From: Brachionus manjavacas
Lineage: Eukaryota; Rotifera; Eurotatoria; Ploima; Brachionidae
Length of the DNA: 64,000 nt
Assembly: GCA_019054805.1 (NCBI GenBank)
Contig: JAHQIY010000001.1
Coordinates: 7,578,501-7,642,500 of the forward strand
Reading direction: 5' to 3'
Made by a program: the position numbers and the translations under genes. A model generated the notes under the pieces. The model was not told the origin of the DNA. It did not search any database and saw only the letters and a program-made list of their open reading frames with translations. Positions 46,290 through 56,094 of the stretch are shown here, in pieces; positions within the stretch are counted from its first letter, which is position 1; each line of letters begins with the position of its first letter.

Positions 46290-46755
46290 AATATTAAAAT
46301 AATCTTATGAAAAAAGACTAGAAATTTTGGACCTATCGACCCTCCAAGAGAGAAGAGAGCGGGCTGACTTAATCGAGTACTTTAAAATTTGGAAAGGATT
46401 GAGCATTATTGACTGGCACAACCTGAACAAGCTCACTAATTCAGTATCAATTGAAGGCCCAGCTAAAGGTATACGGGTAGGAAAGCACAGGTTAGCGAAA
46501 CAACTCACAAGGATCAGTCAAAGAGAACACTTTTTGTCGAATAGAGTGGTAGACATTTGGAATCGATTGACGACTGACACAATTTCAGTAGACACCAAGA
46601 ACAGCTTTAAAAAGAAAATTGATGATTTTTTCAAGTCAAACAAAAAATAAACATATTTAGTTATTTATACTCGTTTTAGCTACCATAGTGAGACTCTGGT
46701 GTCGTGCTCTACAGGATAAAACCTGTCGTAGCCTATTATTATTATTATTATTTAT
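46290..46755 (+). mobile_element. 3' end of a CR1/L2-like LINE
   Basis: The frame from about 46312 to 46650 reads LDLSTLQERRERADLIEYFK and, further on, HFLSNRVVDIWNRLT and FKKKIDDFFKSNKK, which is the standard C-terminal region after the reverse transcriptase in CR1/L2 elements. It is followed by a short 3' untranslated region ending ACCTGTCGTAGCC and ATT repeats (46734-46751), the typical tail. Everything upstream is missing. The surviving frame is open, which suggests a fairly recent 5'-truncated insertion. Confidence 0.85.
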
Positions 46756-47318
46756 TTTATAAAAAATATTTTTGTAGAGTTAAAAAATTATAAAAAAATG
46801 AGAAAAAAGAAAAAGAAAAGACAAACAATTTGATTTTTTTTTACTTTGAATAAGCTTTGCTGGAATGTCCTCTGTTTTTTTTTTAAATAATTTAAATATA
46901 CTTCCTGTAAAGCTAACTCTATCCGATTCTGAATAAATTATTTGAGTTTCTGTTGTAATTGGATATCAGCTTGATTTGAAGAGGTTGGCATTAAAAAAAG
47001 TTAAATCGATTGATTGAACCTATTGAATTTCATTAAGTAGAGGGTTTTTAAAGCTTTCTTTCCGCCATCTTCCAAAACATTTTTCTCATTACGTAAATCT
47101 AAAGTTTGAAACAAATGTAAACCCATATTGGAACTGACATCAATAACACATTTACAATCAAATTTTTTCTTCCAATAAATGAACATTTATTCGACTGCTA
47201 ACACTGTTTGTTTATTTTAATTATTCTATTAGAGTCATTCTTCTCTGAATCCCCATCAAAAGTATCCCAACTATCCTTTTTCAAATACGAACTACAACTT
47301 TCTTTTAATATTTTTTCT
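46756..47318. other. AT-rich spacer
   Basis: No gene, RNA or repeat recognised. The last 8 bases (47311-47318) are the left target duplication of the fold-back element that follows. Confidence 0.5.
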
Positions 47319-47656
47319 GGCAATGTGAAATATTAGTACAAAAATTACAGTACAAAAAGTAAAAACGCTAAAATTTTTTTTCTAATTGTGTAAAAATGGT
47401 TCTGTAAACAGTACAATATTGTACAAATTTTTTAGAAACGAATAACAAGCTCTGCAAAAACTCTGCATTTTTCTGTAAAATGCACACCATCAGAAATATA
47501 TGATTAATATATGCAATAAATTGCATAGTTTTTGCAGAGCTTGGTATTCGTTTCTAAAAAATTTGTACAATATTGTACTGTTTACAGAACCATTTTTACA
47601 CAATTAGAAAAAAAATTTTAGCGTTTTTACTTTTTGTACTAATATTTCACATTGCC
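47319..47656. mobile_element. 338-bp fold-back MITE with perfect 8-bp duplication
   Basis: Both ends start GGCAATGTGAAATATTAGTA and the two arms (about 150 and 135 bases) are almost perfect inverted copies. The main difference is a 14-base insertion in the left arm after AGTAC. TTTTTTCT flanks both sides (47311-47318 and 47657-47664). Only about 55 central bases are unpaired, so a transcript would form a nearly complete hairpin. Superfamily is unresolved: 8-bp duplications occur in hAT, Merlin and P elements. Confidence 0.9.
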
Positions 47657-48421
47657 TTTTTTCTGACGAAATTATACACATTTCTTAAATTTAATTTGTA
47701 TCCCTGCTCTGAAATCTGAATTTCGATTTTAAGTTCTTGGTTTAAAAATTAAAACAACATGTTTTTAGTTTTCGGATTTTAACCATTACTTTATTTTCGA
47801 ATTTCATTTTTTAACTGGGCATTAAAACCGACATTTTTATTTAATTACATGCTCGATAGATTAGGGACTCTATAACATGAGATCGATCATCGATAGTATT
47901 TAGCCCTAGAGACAAAACCCGAAATTTAGGGCTAAAGTGCAAACCAGGACCCATGTACAAAAAATTTACGTTTTTTATTAATTTTGATAGACTAATTTTT
48001 TGTTAACCTAAATTCACCATTTTGTGGTTTACACTGAAAGTTTAGCTGAAAGTTTAGATTAAAATTTGTAAAGCTACTTAAGCTTTACAAATAATTAAAT
48101 TATTAAAATAATATTAAATTATTATATTATTATTTTGAACCGTTGGCATGTAAGACTTAATTTTATATATATATAATAAAAATGTTATTACATAATAAAT
48201 ATTTTGATATTTTTTCTTTTGAGAGGTATAGTCAAAAGATATTTTTTGGACCCAACTCTAAAATTGGCTTTTCACATGCGCAGATTAAGACCGAAAAATT
48301 CTTACTGAGATGCTATTTCGGTTTTCTTTTCTGGACAGAATCTTAACAAAATTTGAAGTTTTAAAAGTTATATTATTTTATTTAAAATATTTAAAAATTG
48401 AGTCTTTATTATAAAGATATA
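47657..48421. other. Spacer with a 10-bp hairpin
   Basis: AT-rich. TTTAGCCCTA (47899-47908) and TAGGGCTAAA (47927-47936) form a perfect 10-bp stem. Otherwise nothing recognised. The right end is the 3' flank of the peroxidase gene. Confidence 0.45.
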
Positions 48422-49341
48422 TTAAGATTTTCCTTCCAAGAGCTTGAGTATATCTGTTTCAATTTCAAGTGGTTTAGTTGTTGGTGAATAACGTTTGACA
48501 GGAATTCCCTCTCTATTGATTAGAAACTTCGAGAAATTCCACTTAATAAAATTTCCAAAAGTTCCATCAACCTTAGATTTAAGATATTTATACAGTGGAT
48601 GAGCATTATCTCCATTGACATTTATCTTGCTAAACATGTCAAACTTGACATCGAATTGCTTGACAAAATCTTTAATCTCTCCTTCAGGCTAAAGAAAAAT
48701 GAAAACTAAAAAAAATTTTATCATCAAAATACTTTAGGTTCTTGGCCGCCAAATTGATTACAAGGAAACGCTAGAACGCTCAGACCATCTTTTTCATGCT
48801 TTTTGTACAACTCGGACAATTGAGGATAATTACTTCCCGTAAATCCACAATTACAGGCAACGCTAAATTTTAATTTAATTTAATTTTGATTTAATTTAAT
48901 TATACAATAACTAAAAATTACTTGACAATTAAAACCACTCTGCCCCTAAAAAAAAGATTTAAAAAAAATTTCAACATAAAATTTGAACTTTTCTCACTTG
49001 TATTTACTTAACTCAACCATGTTTCCATCTATATCTTTAGCACTAAATTCATAAATCGATTTCGCATCTTTCCAGGCATTGTTATCTTGTGCCATCTCGA
49101 TTTTTGTATCTGTAGAATAATCTTTTCTGACGAAATAAGGCAACAAAAAGTTCGCTGTTGAATTATTTAAGGCTAAAATTATTAAGTAAGCTATTATTAG
49201 TACGAAACTTGATATGAATAAGAATTTTTTAAGAGAGCTTGATAAACCAAACAATTTTGGTTGAGTGTTTTCTTGATTCTGGCTAGAAAATGAGCTTTTA
49301 GTTTGTGTTGATGAAGATGACGATGTAAAATTTTTGTTCAT
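48422..49341 (-). CDS. Membrane-anchored glutathione peroxidase, Cys type
   Basis: Four exons on the minus strand: 48998-49341, 48922-48945 (only 24 bases), 48733-48862 and 48422-48688. Phases agree and give 254 residues. Residues 1-35 are Ser/Gln-rich, followed by a hydrophobic segment near 39-58 ([19 protein letters not shown]), so the enzyme is probably a type II membrane or secretory protein. The catalytic domain begins near residue 98 and has the peroxidatic Cys in [13 protein letters not shown], where vertebrate GPX4 has selenocysteine, Gln in [11 protein letters not shown], and Trp/Asn in [10 protein letters not shown]: all four catalytic positions. It reduces hydrogen and lipid peroxides, in Cys-type enzymes often with thioredoxin. 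It lies divergently from the small ORF at 49698. Confidence 0.93.
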
Positions 49342-49697
49342 ATTTATTTGACTCTAAAATGTGAGCACTTAATGCATGATAATTAAATATTTACCTAAAA
49401 ATTTTTTGAGAGATAATATTGAGATAAAAATTTTAAAGAAAAAAAAGGCTGTTTGAATTTCTTTACCCATTTAAAACTTTTACATACTTTTGAAATTTTG
49501 GGCTAAATATTTGGCCAACATTATAAAAAGATTTTTATTTTATGATGTATTATATAATGAAATAATTTTGATGTTTTATAATATTTTATTTCATAACAAA
49601 ATTTCCATTTATTTTGCTCCGCCCGAGAACGATGTTAGTTTAACCTCTTAAGCTCTTAAATGTATAAAAATGATAAACTGATAAAAAGTTGCATAAC
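49342..49697. promoter_or_regulatory. Divergent promoter region with a TATA box for the small gene
   Basis: 356 bases separate the peroxidase start on the minus strand from a small ORF on the plus strand. TATAAAA at 49663-49669 lies about 30 bases before the ATG at 49698. That is close enough that the leader would be very short or the box may not be used. GCTCCGCCCGAG near 49616 is a GC-box-like word. Confidence 0.4.
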
Positions 49698-49931
49698 ATG
49701 CGCAAAGTAATTTATCTACTGGCATTTATTTGGTTCGCAGCATTGGTTATTGGGCAAGCAGTGGTCATCTACACACTGGATAAAAACATTTTGTCAAAAA
49801 AATTACCAGATTCATGGATTCAAGTGTTTAAGCAGCATACACAATCACCAAGAAACTATTCAAGAGCTTTTAACGATGGACTTTATGAGGGCATCAAGCG
49901 GTTGTCAAGTGAAATAATTTTAAAACTTTAA
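49698..49931 (+). CDS. Small hydrophobic-leader protein, function unknown
   Basis: Single-exon frame of 77 residues starting MRKVIYLLAFIWFAALVIGQ, which reads as a signal peptide or single membrane anchor. It is followed by a polar part with WIQVFKQHTQSPRNYSRAF and an end in IKRLSSEIILKL. Leader-like composition, a nearby TATA box and clean ATG and stop support a real gene. The short length and lack of any family match leave doubt. The Ser/Arg/Tyr-rich middle has no obvious dibasic peptide-hormone layout. Confidence 0.45.
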   Translation: MRKVIYLLAFIWFAALVIGQAVVIYTLDKNILSKKLPDSWIQVFKQHTQSPRNYSRAFNDGLYEGIKRLSSEIILKL

Positions 49932-51269
49932 TCAATTATCTTTTAATCTGTCACAAATTCTGGTTTTTATCAATTGTCATCAACTCACTCTACATCGTTA
50001 ATTTTATCAATTACTTGGAAAAAAATTAGTTTAACATCATAAATATTTATATTTTTGATAGTTGTAATTTTTTTAAAACTATTTTAAAATATGAGTATTA
50101 GGTTAATTAAATTGAATAAATAATAGATTTTTTTAATTAAGACAACCATTTTTCTCATTATCTTGATTTTTCATAAATATAATTTGGTGTTTTCTAAAAT
50201 TTCCAAAAAAAAACAAAATAATTTTATTACATTTATCTACGATGTCTTCATTGTAGATCACCAAGTTTTTTAATTTTATAAACAATTTCTACTATATGTC
50301 CCTCTCAGTTCCTTATAATTTACTTTCATTGTACTGTAAATAATGTCTAATGACTCTATTAAATTATACGTTCTTCTATCTCTATAACTTTTTCTTTAAT
50401 AGCGCAATGTGCTACCAAAGGCGACCTGCTAGTAGATCGCCTCCGGAAGTTTGCTTGCCGTAGCTTTTTTATTATTATTATATATTCAATCAAAATAAAA
50501 TTAACTTTATTTGTCTCTTAAACTAGAATAAAAATATAAAATCTTTTAGCTAAAAAAAATTGAAAATTTTATATCAAACTCTATTTGGAGTTTGGAGTAT
50601 TATTAAATTTTTTAAAAATATATTTTATCTATAAAATATAATCAAGTTATGGACTTATTAAAAATGAGATTTGCTAAGATTTTCCTATAAGAAGTAAATT
50701 TAAAGATGGGTAAACATTGTAATATTTATTATAGAATTTATTCGATTTCTAATAAAATAAATGTCTTGCACAGAATTTTTTATTTTACTAGAAGTTCTAT
50801 TCGATATATTTAAAAATTTTAATAACTGATAAATTACTGTTTTGATGATTCGATAGATAATTTCTTTCTAAAATATTATTGATAGAAATTCAATAAATGT
50901 TAAGTTTTTAGGATATTGACATGCTTTTTTTTTAGCTTAAACATTATTAAATTTTTTTGTGATTCATTTAGAAAATTTTAATGTTAATTGTAGTTATATT
51001 TCTATGTAAAACATATTATTTTGAATAAATTAAATTAAATTAAATTAAAAATATTTATTCTTGTTAAGCTCCTTCAGTTTTTTGAAACTAATTACTTTTT
51101 TCTTCACCAACTTTGATGATCATTTAAGAAATTTGATAATTTCTAAATTATCTTTTCCACAGATAATTATCCATTTTTCCAATTAATTTGTAAAAAAAAT
51201 CTAGCATAAGATAGCTAATCAAATGCTTTAGTGGCATCAAGGCTTATTAAATTTATTCGAGTCCTCCTT
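49932..51269. other. 1.3-kb AT-rich spacer with a LINE-like tail
   Basis: A GC-richer patch at about 50403-50485, reading GCGCAATGTGCTACC to GCTTGCCGTAGC and then ATT repeats, resembles the 3' tail of the CR1/L2-like family at 46.7 kb. The rest has no recognised content. Confidence 0.4.
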
Positions 51270-51887
51270 CATGGATAGACAATAAGATCAAACTTCTAAA
51301 AAAAAAATTTTCCTTTCTGTACTTTTCGTACTTTTTCTGAATATTATTTTATTTGACACTGTTCCTTTTTGTACTTTTAGTACTTTTCTCATGGATAGAC
51401 AATGAGATCAAACTTCTAAAAAAAAAATTTCCTTTCTGTACTTTTTATACTTTATCATGATTTAAATTTAATTGACACTTTTCCTTTATTTACGTTCTGT
51501 ACTTTTTGTACTTTTTCAGAATTTAAATTTATTTCGCCTTCTTCCTTTTTGTGCTTTTTGTAATCAATGGTAATTTTAATCATTATATTAAAACTTAAAC
51601 GGGGTCCGGGACGTAGCCCTGGTTTAGGGATTCGGGTATGCTGTAGGTAAGAAAGACATTTGTTAAATTTAAAATTGATATTTAAAATATTGATTAATTA
51701 AAACCTTTTTTTATTACAAGAACAAAAATCACAGAAAGTACAAAAAGGAACGGGGCCAAATAAAATAATATTCTGAAAAAGTACAAAAAGTACAGAAAGT
51801 ACAAAAGGAACAGTTCAAATAAATTTAAATAATGATAAAGTATAAAAAGTACAGAAAGGATTTTAACTTTTTAATATTCTCATTGCC
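51270..51887. mobile_element. Inverted-repeat element with GTACTTT arrays and a 120-bp tandem duplication
   Basis: CATGGATAGACAAT(A/G)AGATC occurs at 51270 and again at 51390, so the first 120 bases are duplicated in tandem. The second unit (about 51398-51570) matches the reverse complement of 51724-51887, with words such as CCTTTCTGTACTTTTTATAC and TTTTTGTACTTTTTCAGAAT. GTACTTT or its complement is repeated more than 15 times. The right terminus GGCAATGAGAATATTA (reverse strand) resembles the start of the fold-back element at 47319. The centre (51600-51645) is GC-richer. No target duplication was found. Confidence 0.7.
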
Positions 51888-52539
51888 TATACCTCTCCTC
51901 CTTAGCGATAATGGTTGATAATTTCGTTTGCTAAAAAATAAAAATGTTTACATGATCTCTTTTTTTGCATGAAAAACATAATTTTGTCTTTTTTCTTCTT
52001 TTTTTTTTAATGTTAAATTTTGTATTTTTATTATTTTCTTACCTTATTCATTTTTAAATTTAAATTTTTTTTATCTGAAAGAGCTTTATCTCGTCACAGA
52101 TAAACAACTAAATTATTAATTTGAAAAAAAATCAATTAAATACAAATTAATAATATCATTTAAAATTGATACCATTCTCTCAACAAATATATATCTGGAC
52201 TAATAGTCTTATATATTGAAAATTAATTTAATCAATAACTACTCAGCTATTAAATTTTTTTTTATCTATATGTAAATTTTGAACATTTTTTTTTGAATCT
52301 ATTTTTTCGTCACCTTTTGGTGTTTTACTCGAATTTAATAGATAGAATTGAAAATTAATTAATCATAGATTCATCTTTATTAATACCTGATTTATATCAA
52401 GTTTAAAAATTTCTTTTTTTCGATAAAAAAGTTTTTAATGAAACGTGGTAGTACCGTATCATTACAGCTTTAAAAAATTAGATAATAACTCAAAACTTAG
52501 ATATAATGAAAGCAATAATTAATAAGGGAAAAAAACAAT
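51888..52539. other. AT-rich spacer
   Basis: Nothing recognised; dense stops and homopolymer runs. Confidence 0.5.
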
Positions 52540-52674
52540 TAAATAAAATCAAAAATTATTTTCATCTATCTAAAAAAGCAAAAGATTCAAATTCAATTAA
52601 TAAATTTAAAGAAACATTGAATTTAACAAACTATTACAGCGGATCTTAACAGTTCGTTTCATGTGGCACACTCA

Positions 52675-52716
<42 letters not shown>
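52540..52716 (+). mobile_element. LINE 3' end with long ATT microsatellite
   Basis: The frame ends SINKFKETLNLTNYYSGS, a typical CR1/L2 LINE C-terminus. A 26-base untranslated piece follows, then about 14 ATT units (52674-52716), the microsatellite tail these elements use. Only the last 60 codons or so are present. Confidence 0.65.
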
Positions 52717-52717
<1 letters not shown>

Positions 52718-52799
52718 AATTTTTAAAATTATCAAGAAAATTTGAGTTTAGTAAATAGGAGTATAAAAAAAGTTTGCTGAATTTACAAATTTTATTAAC

Positions 52800-53075
52800 G
52801 TATGTTCTTTAATAACCCAGTTGATAAGTCTGATTTTGAATGCATTGAAATTCTTTGCAAGTCCCCTAGTGCCTGGGAGTTCATTTGATTAATAAATATG
52901 CTGTCCAGCCTATTACTTCACTCTGACTAATTGAACGAACTTTAAATCAAATATTCACTATTAGTTTTATTTCTCTTTGGGATATCATTGATGAATATAC
53001 TGAACAGTAGAGGACTAATTACTGAACCTTAGGAGACACCTGCACCAACAATGCAGTCCTATTGTATAAAAAAAA
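52800..53075 (-). mobile_element. Fragment of the 58.6-kb LINE family (reverse transcriptase)
   Basis: The minus strand reads GSVISPLLFSIFINDIPKRN then KTNSEYL, the same residues as the palm region of the LINE at 59.5 kb. It is followed by degraded sequence with stops. It is flanked by unrelated DNA, so only an internal piece remains. Confidence 0.75.
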
Positions 53076-54447
53076 GCACAAGTTTTTGAACTCAACAATG
53101 AAAATTCTTGTTAAAAGTTACAATTACAGTTACAGAGTTACAGTTCCTAACTTAAGAGAACGATCTTTGAAAAAAAAAATTTATAAAGAATTTATTTTAG
53201 AAGTAATTAGAGAACAAAATTAAACTAAAGCTTCTAATAGATGTGATGTGGCTATAATGAATAAAAAAAAATTTATTCTGTTCTTTGGTCAAAGCCCAAT
53301 GTGTTGTTTGCAAAAAAATTCAATAATTGAAATTTCAAAATTTAAGAATTCCTTTGGTGTCCGTTTTTATAGCTCACCTACTCAATATTGATGTTAGATT
53401 GAATGATAATAATATTTATGAATTTTTAATTTTTTATTGTCCTTTAATTCATAATTTTTTACAGAAAAAAATAAAACATAAGATATGGTTGATTAGAAAT
53501 TTAATAAATTGATGTGTATAACTAAAATTTTATTGATTAATGTTTATTGAAATTTTTTTCGCTGTTTTGTGACCAGGTGATCATAAATCTTGTGATTAAT
53601 AAAAATTAAAATAATTTTTAATTTTATTTAAAAAAAAAAACAAATCAAAAAAATATTTTATAAAATCTATTTTTTTTATATTGAGTGGTTTGATTTTAAA
53701 AGTCTCTCTTCCTCATAAAATACGACACACTCTGAACACTTTATTGGTTATATTTTACTACTTTAAACTTTCTTAGCTTGTAACTTTTACTCTTCCAGCG
53801 CCTTTGAAAGTTCTTAGATTTTTCGATACTAACCCGACTTGTATTTTGCATCAGCTAAGTTTATTAATCTGATTCTTTGGTGACCAAGATTTTTTAAGTG
53901 ATCTTGTTTTCAGATGACAAAATTTGTGACGGTACTGGCCGTCACAAAACGAGGAGGACCCTATTTATTTAAAAAAATTTTAAAACTGAAATTTGAATTT
54001 TTAAATTAAAAACAAAAGAATTCATAACGAAAAGTCCGAGATTTTTTTATTTCAAATTTAAAAAACTTAACAAAATTTCGCACAGTAAAAAAAGAACATG
54101 CAAAATTTGAATTCATCTAGTGTATATATTCAAAACGTAATAAAAGCATCTGAAATAAAAATTTTGTGTGCAATTTTTAAAACATATACCAAGTCATCAT
54201 CCATTATTATATAAACTCAAAAGCAGAAGTTTTTGCAATTTAGACAAAAAACTGAATAATATAAATCGAAATAAAAAAATTATAATTTAGCACAATTATC
54301 AACCTTATAAAAAATTCAAATTTTTTTTCTTCTTGATAAACCACTTTGTTCATCGGAAAGAAGCCAGTATTTGACAATTAACAGTTGCTAAAGAGCTCTC
54401 TAGGCTACCATTTATCTAGTTAGATAGTTTTTTAAAATCGAACTGAA
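53076..54447. other. 1.4-kb AT-rich spacer with one strong hairpin
   Basis: TTTGTGACGG (53923-53932) and CCGTCACAAA (53939-53948) form a perfect 10-bp stem with a 6-base loop. GGTGACCA words at about 53570 and 53880 hint at a larger degraded inverted repeat. No gene seen. The CNOT7 promoter lies at the right end. Confidence 0.45.
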
Positions 54448-55550
54448 ATGAAAATGAAAGAGTCGACCAGTCCAAACTATACAATTATTGAAGTTTGGAA
54501 CAATAACTTGGAAGATGAATTCAAAAAAATCCGCAAAATTATTCAAAAATATCCTTATGTTGCTATGGTGAGGCCCAAAATTTCAGTCAAGTTTCTATTT
54601 ATGTTAAAATTTTAAGGACACTGAATTTCCAGGAGTTGTTGCCAAAATAATCGGCGACGTAAAAACACCTGACTACCAGTACCAGTGCCTGAAGTGCAAT
54701 GTAGACTTGCTAAAGATCATCCAGCTCGGTTTTACTTTTATGGACGAGAAAGGAAACGTTCCGTCCGAAGCCTCTACTTTTCAATTTAATTTTCACTTTA
54801 ACATTAAGTATTTTTAATAAAATTAAGGTAATTTTTGGGCAATTTTATTTTTACAGTGAAGACATGTATGCTCAGGAATCGATAGACCTGTTGTCCAAAT
54901 CAGGAATAGTGTTTCAAAAAAATCTAGAAAACGGCATCGACCCAATGCATTTTGCCGAATTACTGACCTCATCAGGAGTGGTGCTGGTTGAAAATGTGAC
55001 ATGGATATCGTTTCACAGCAGCTATGACTTTGGCTACATGATAAAACTTTTGACCAACAGAGACCTACCAGGCACTGAAGTTGAATTTCTAGAGCTTCTA
55101 AAAATTTATTTTCCAAATGTGTTCGACATCAAATATTTGATGAAGAGCTGTCGTAATCTCAAGGGAGGGTTGGAAGAAGTGGCTCGGCAATTAGAGATTG
55201 AACGATTCGGTCCACAACATCAGGCCGGAAGTGACAGTTTGCTCACAGGGCTGACTTTTTTTAAACTAAAAGAAATGTATTTCGAAGACACAATTGATCA
55301 AGTAAAATACAGTGGTCAATTATTTGGCTTAGGCTCTTCGCTGTTCCAAAATGGTTATGTTTACGATACTTACATTAATCCTCAGACTTTAGTATCAGTG
55401 GTAAACTCAGTGGCACAGTCAGCTAATGCTCATAATTCACAATCACAGTCCTCTTTATCAACTATAGCAAGTCAAAATGGACAAAATAGTGCAAGTACAC
55501 CTAATTTGAGCGCTCTAAATGGACCTAATGATCCAAGTAGAACTAATTAA
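54448..55550 (+). CDS. CNOT7: CCR4-NOT deadenylase subunit CNOT7/8 (CAF1/POP2)
   Basis: Three exons: 54448-54567, 54617-54807 and 54857-55550, with introns of 49 bp. Phases agree and give 334 residues. The DEDD exonuclease is clear: DTEFPGVVAK (first Asp and Glu, residues 41 and 43), FHSSYDFGYMIKLLT (second Asp) and GPQHQAGSDSLLTG (third Asp). Other conserved stretches are CNVDLLKIIQLGFTFMDEKG and KYLMKSCRNLKGGLEEVA. It shortens poly(A) tails of mRNA as the catalytic subunit docked on CNOT1, mainly in the cytoplasm. The C-terminal 75 residues are Ser/Asn/Gln-rich and longer than in vertebrates. CNOT7 and CNOT8 are a vertebrate pair, so this single gene equals both. Confidence 0.96.
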
Positions 55551-56094
55551 TGAATTTAAATTTTTTTATTTTCTTATCAAAAAAAAAAGAAAACAAAAAA
55601 TAAATCAAAAAAAAATTTAAACATCTTGATTCGAACGGTCAATCGCCTTAGAACCATATGTTTTTGTATCATAATAACATTTTTTATCTTACTCCATCCA
55701 ATATTTATTAGTTAATTCCGGAATTGGTATTGAATTTAAATGATCCAAATGCATATGTGTTCTTTTAGCAATTGATCTTTGTTTAATTATTTTGTAAATA
55801 AATTTTCACACTGAGATTTCATCCTAAAGGTTAAAATTCAAACTATTTCTAGAATAATCATGAGTTTGATTTAAAACTAACTTAAAAAAAAAATTCGCAT
55901 TCAAGTACTAATATTATTTATAAACTTACTTTTAAAGCTTTTTGAAGATCAAAATAAAAATAATTTCTAAATTAACATATTTTTAATTTAGAATATTCCG
56001 GATCGTGAAAAATTCGGTTAAATTGGAGTGTTTTATTTTTTAACTTTAAAGAAAATAAAATCTTGAATTTTTCTAGGAAAATAATTAGCTAAAA
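55551..56094. other. Short intergenic region between CNOT7 and SUGT1
   Basis: It holds the CNOT7 3' flank and the SUGT1 promoter. GATTCGAACGG at about 55629 (minus strand CCGTTCGAATC) looks like a pol III B box, but the T-stem does not pair, so no tRNA is called. Confidence 0.5.

Noticed and set aside
55625-55665. CCGTTCGAATC on the minus strand as a possible tRNA
   Set aside because: The loop fits but the flanking stem bases are not complementary and no cloverleaf forms.
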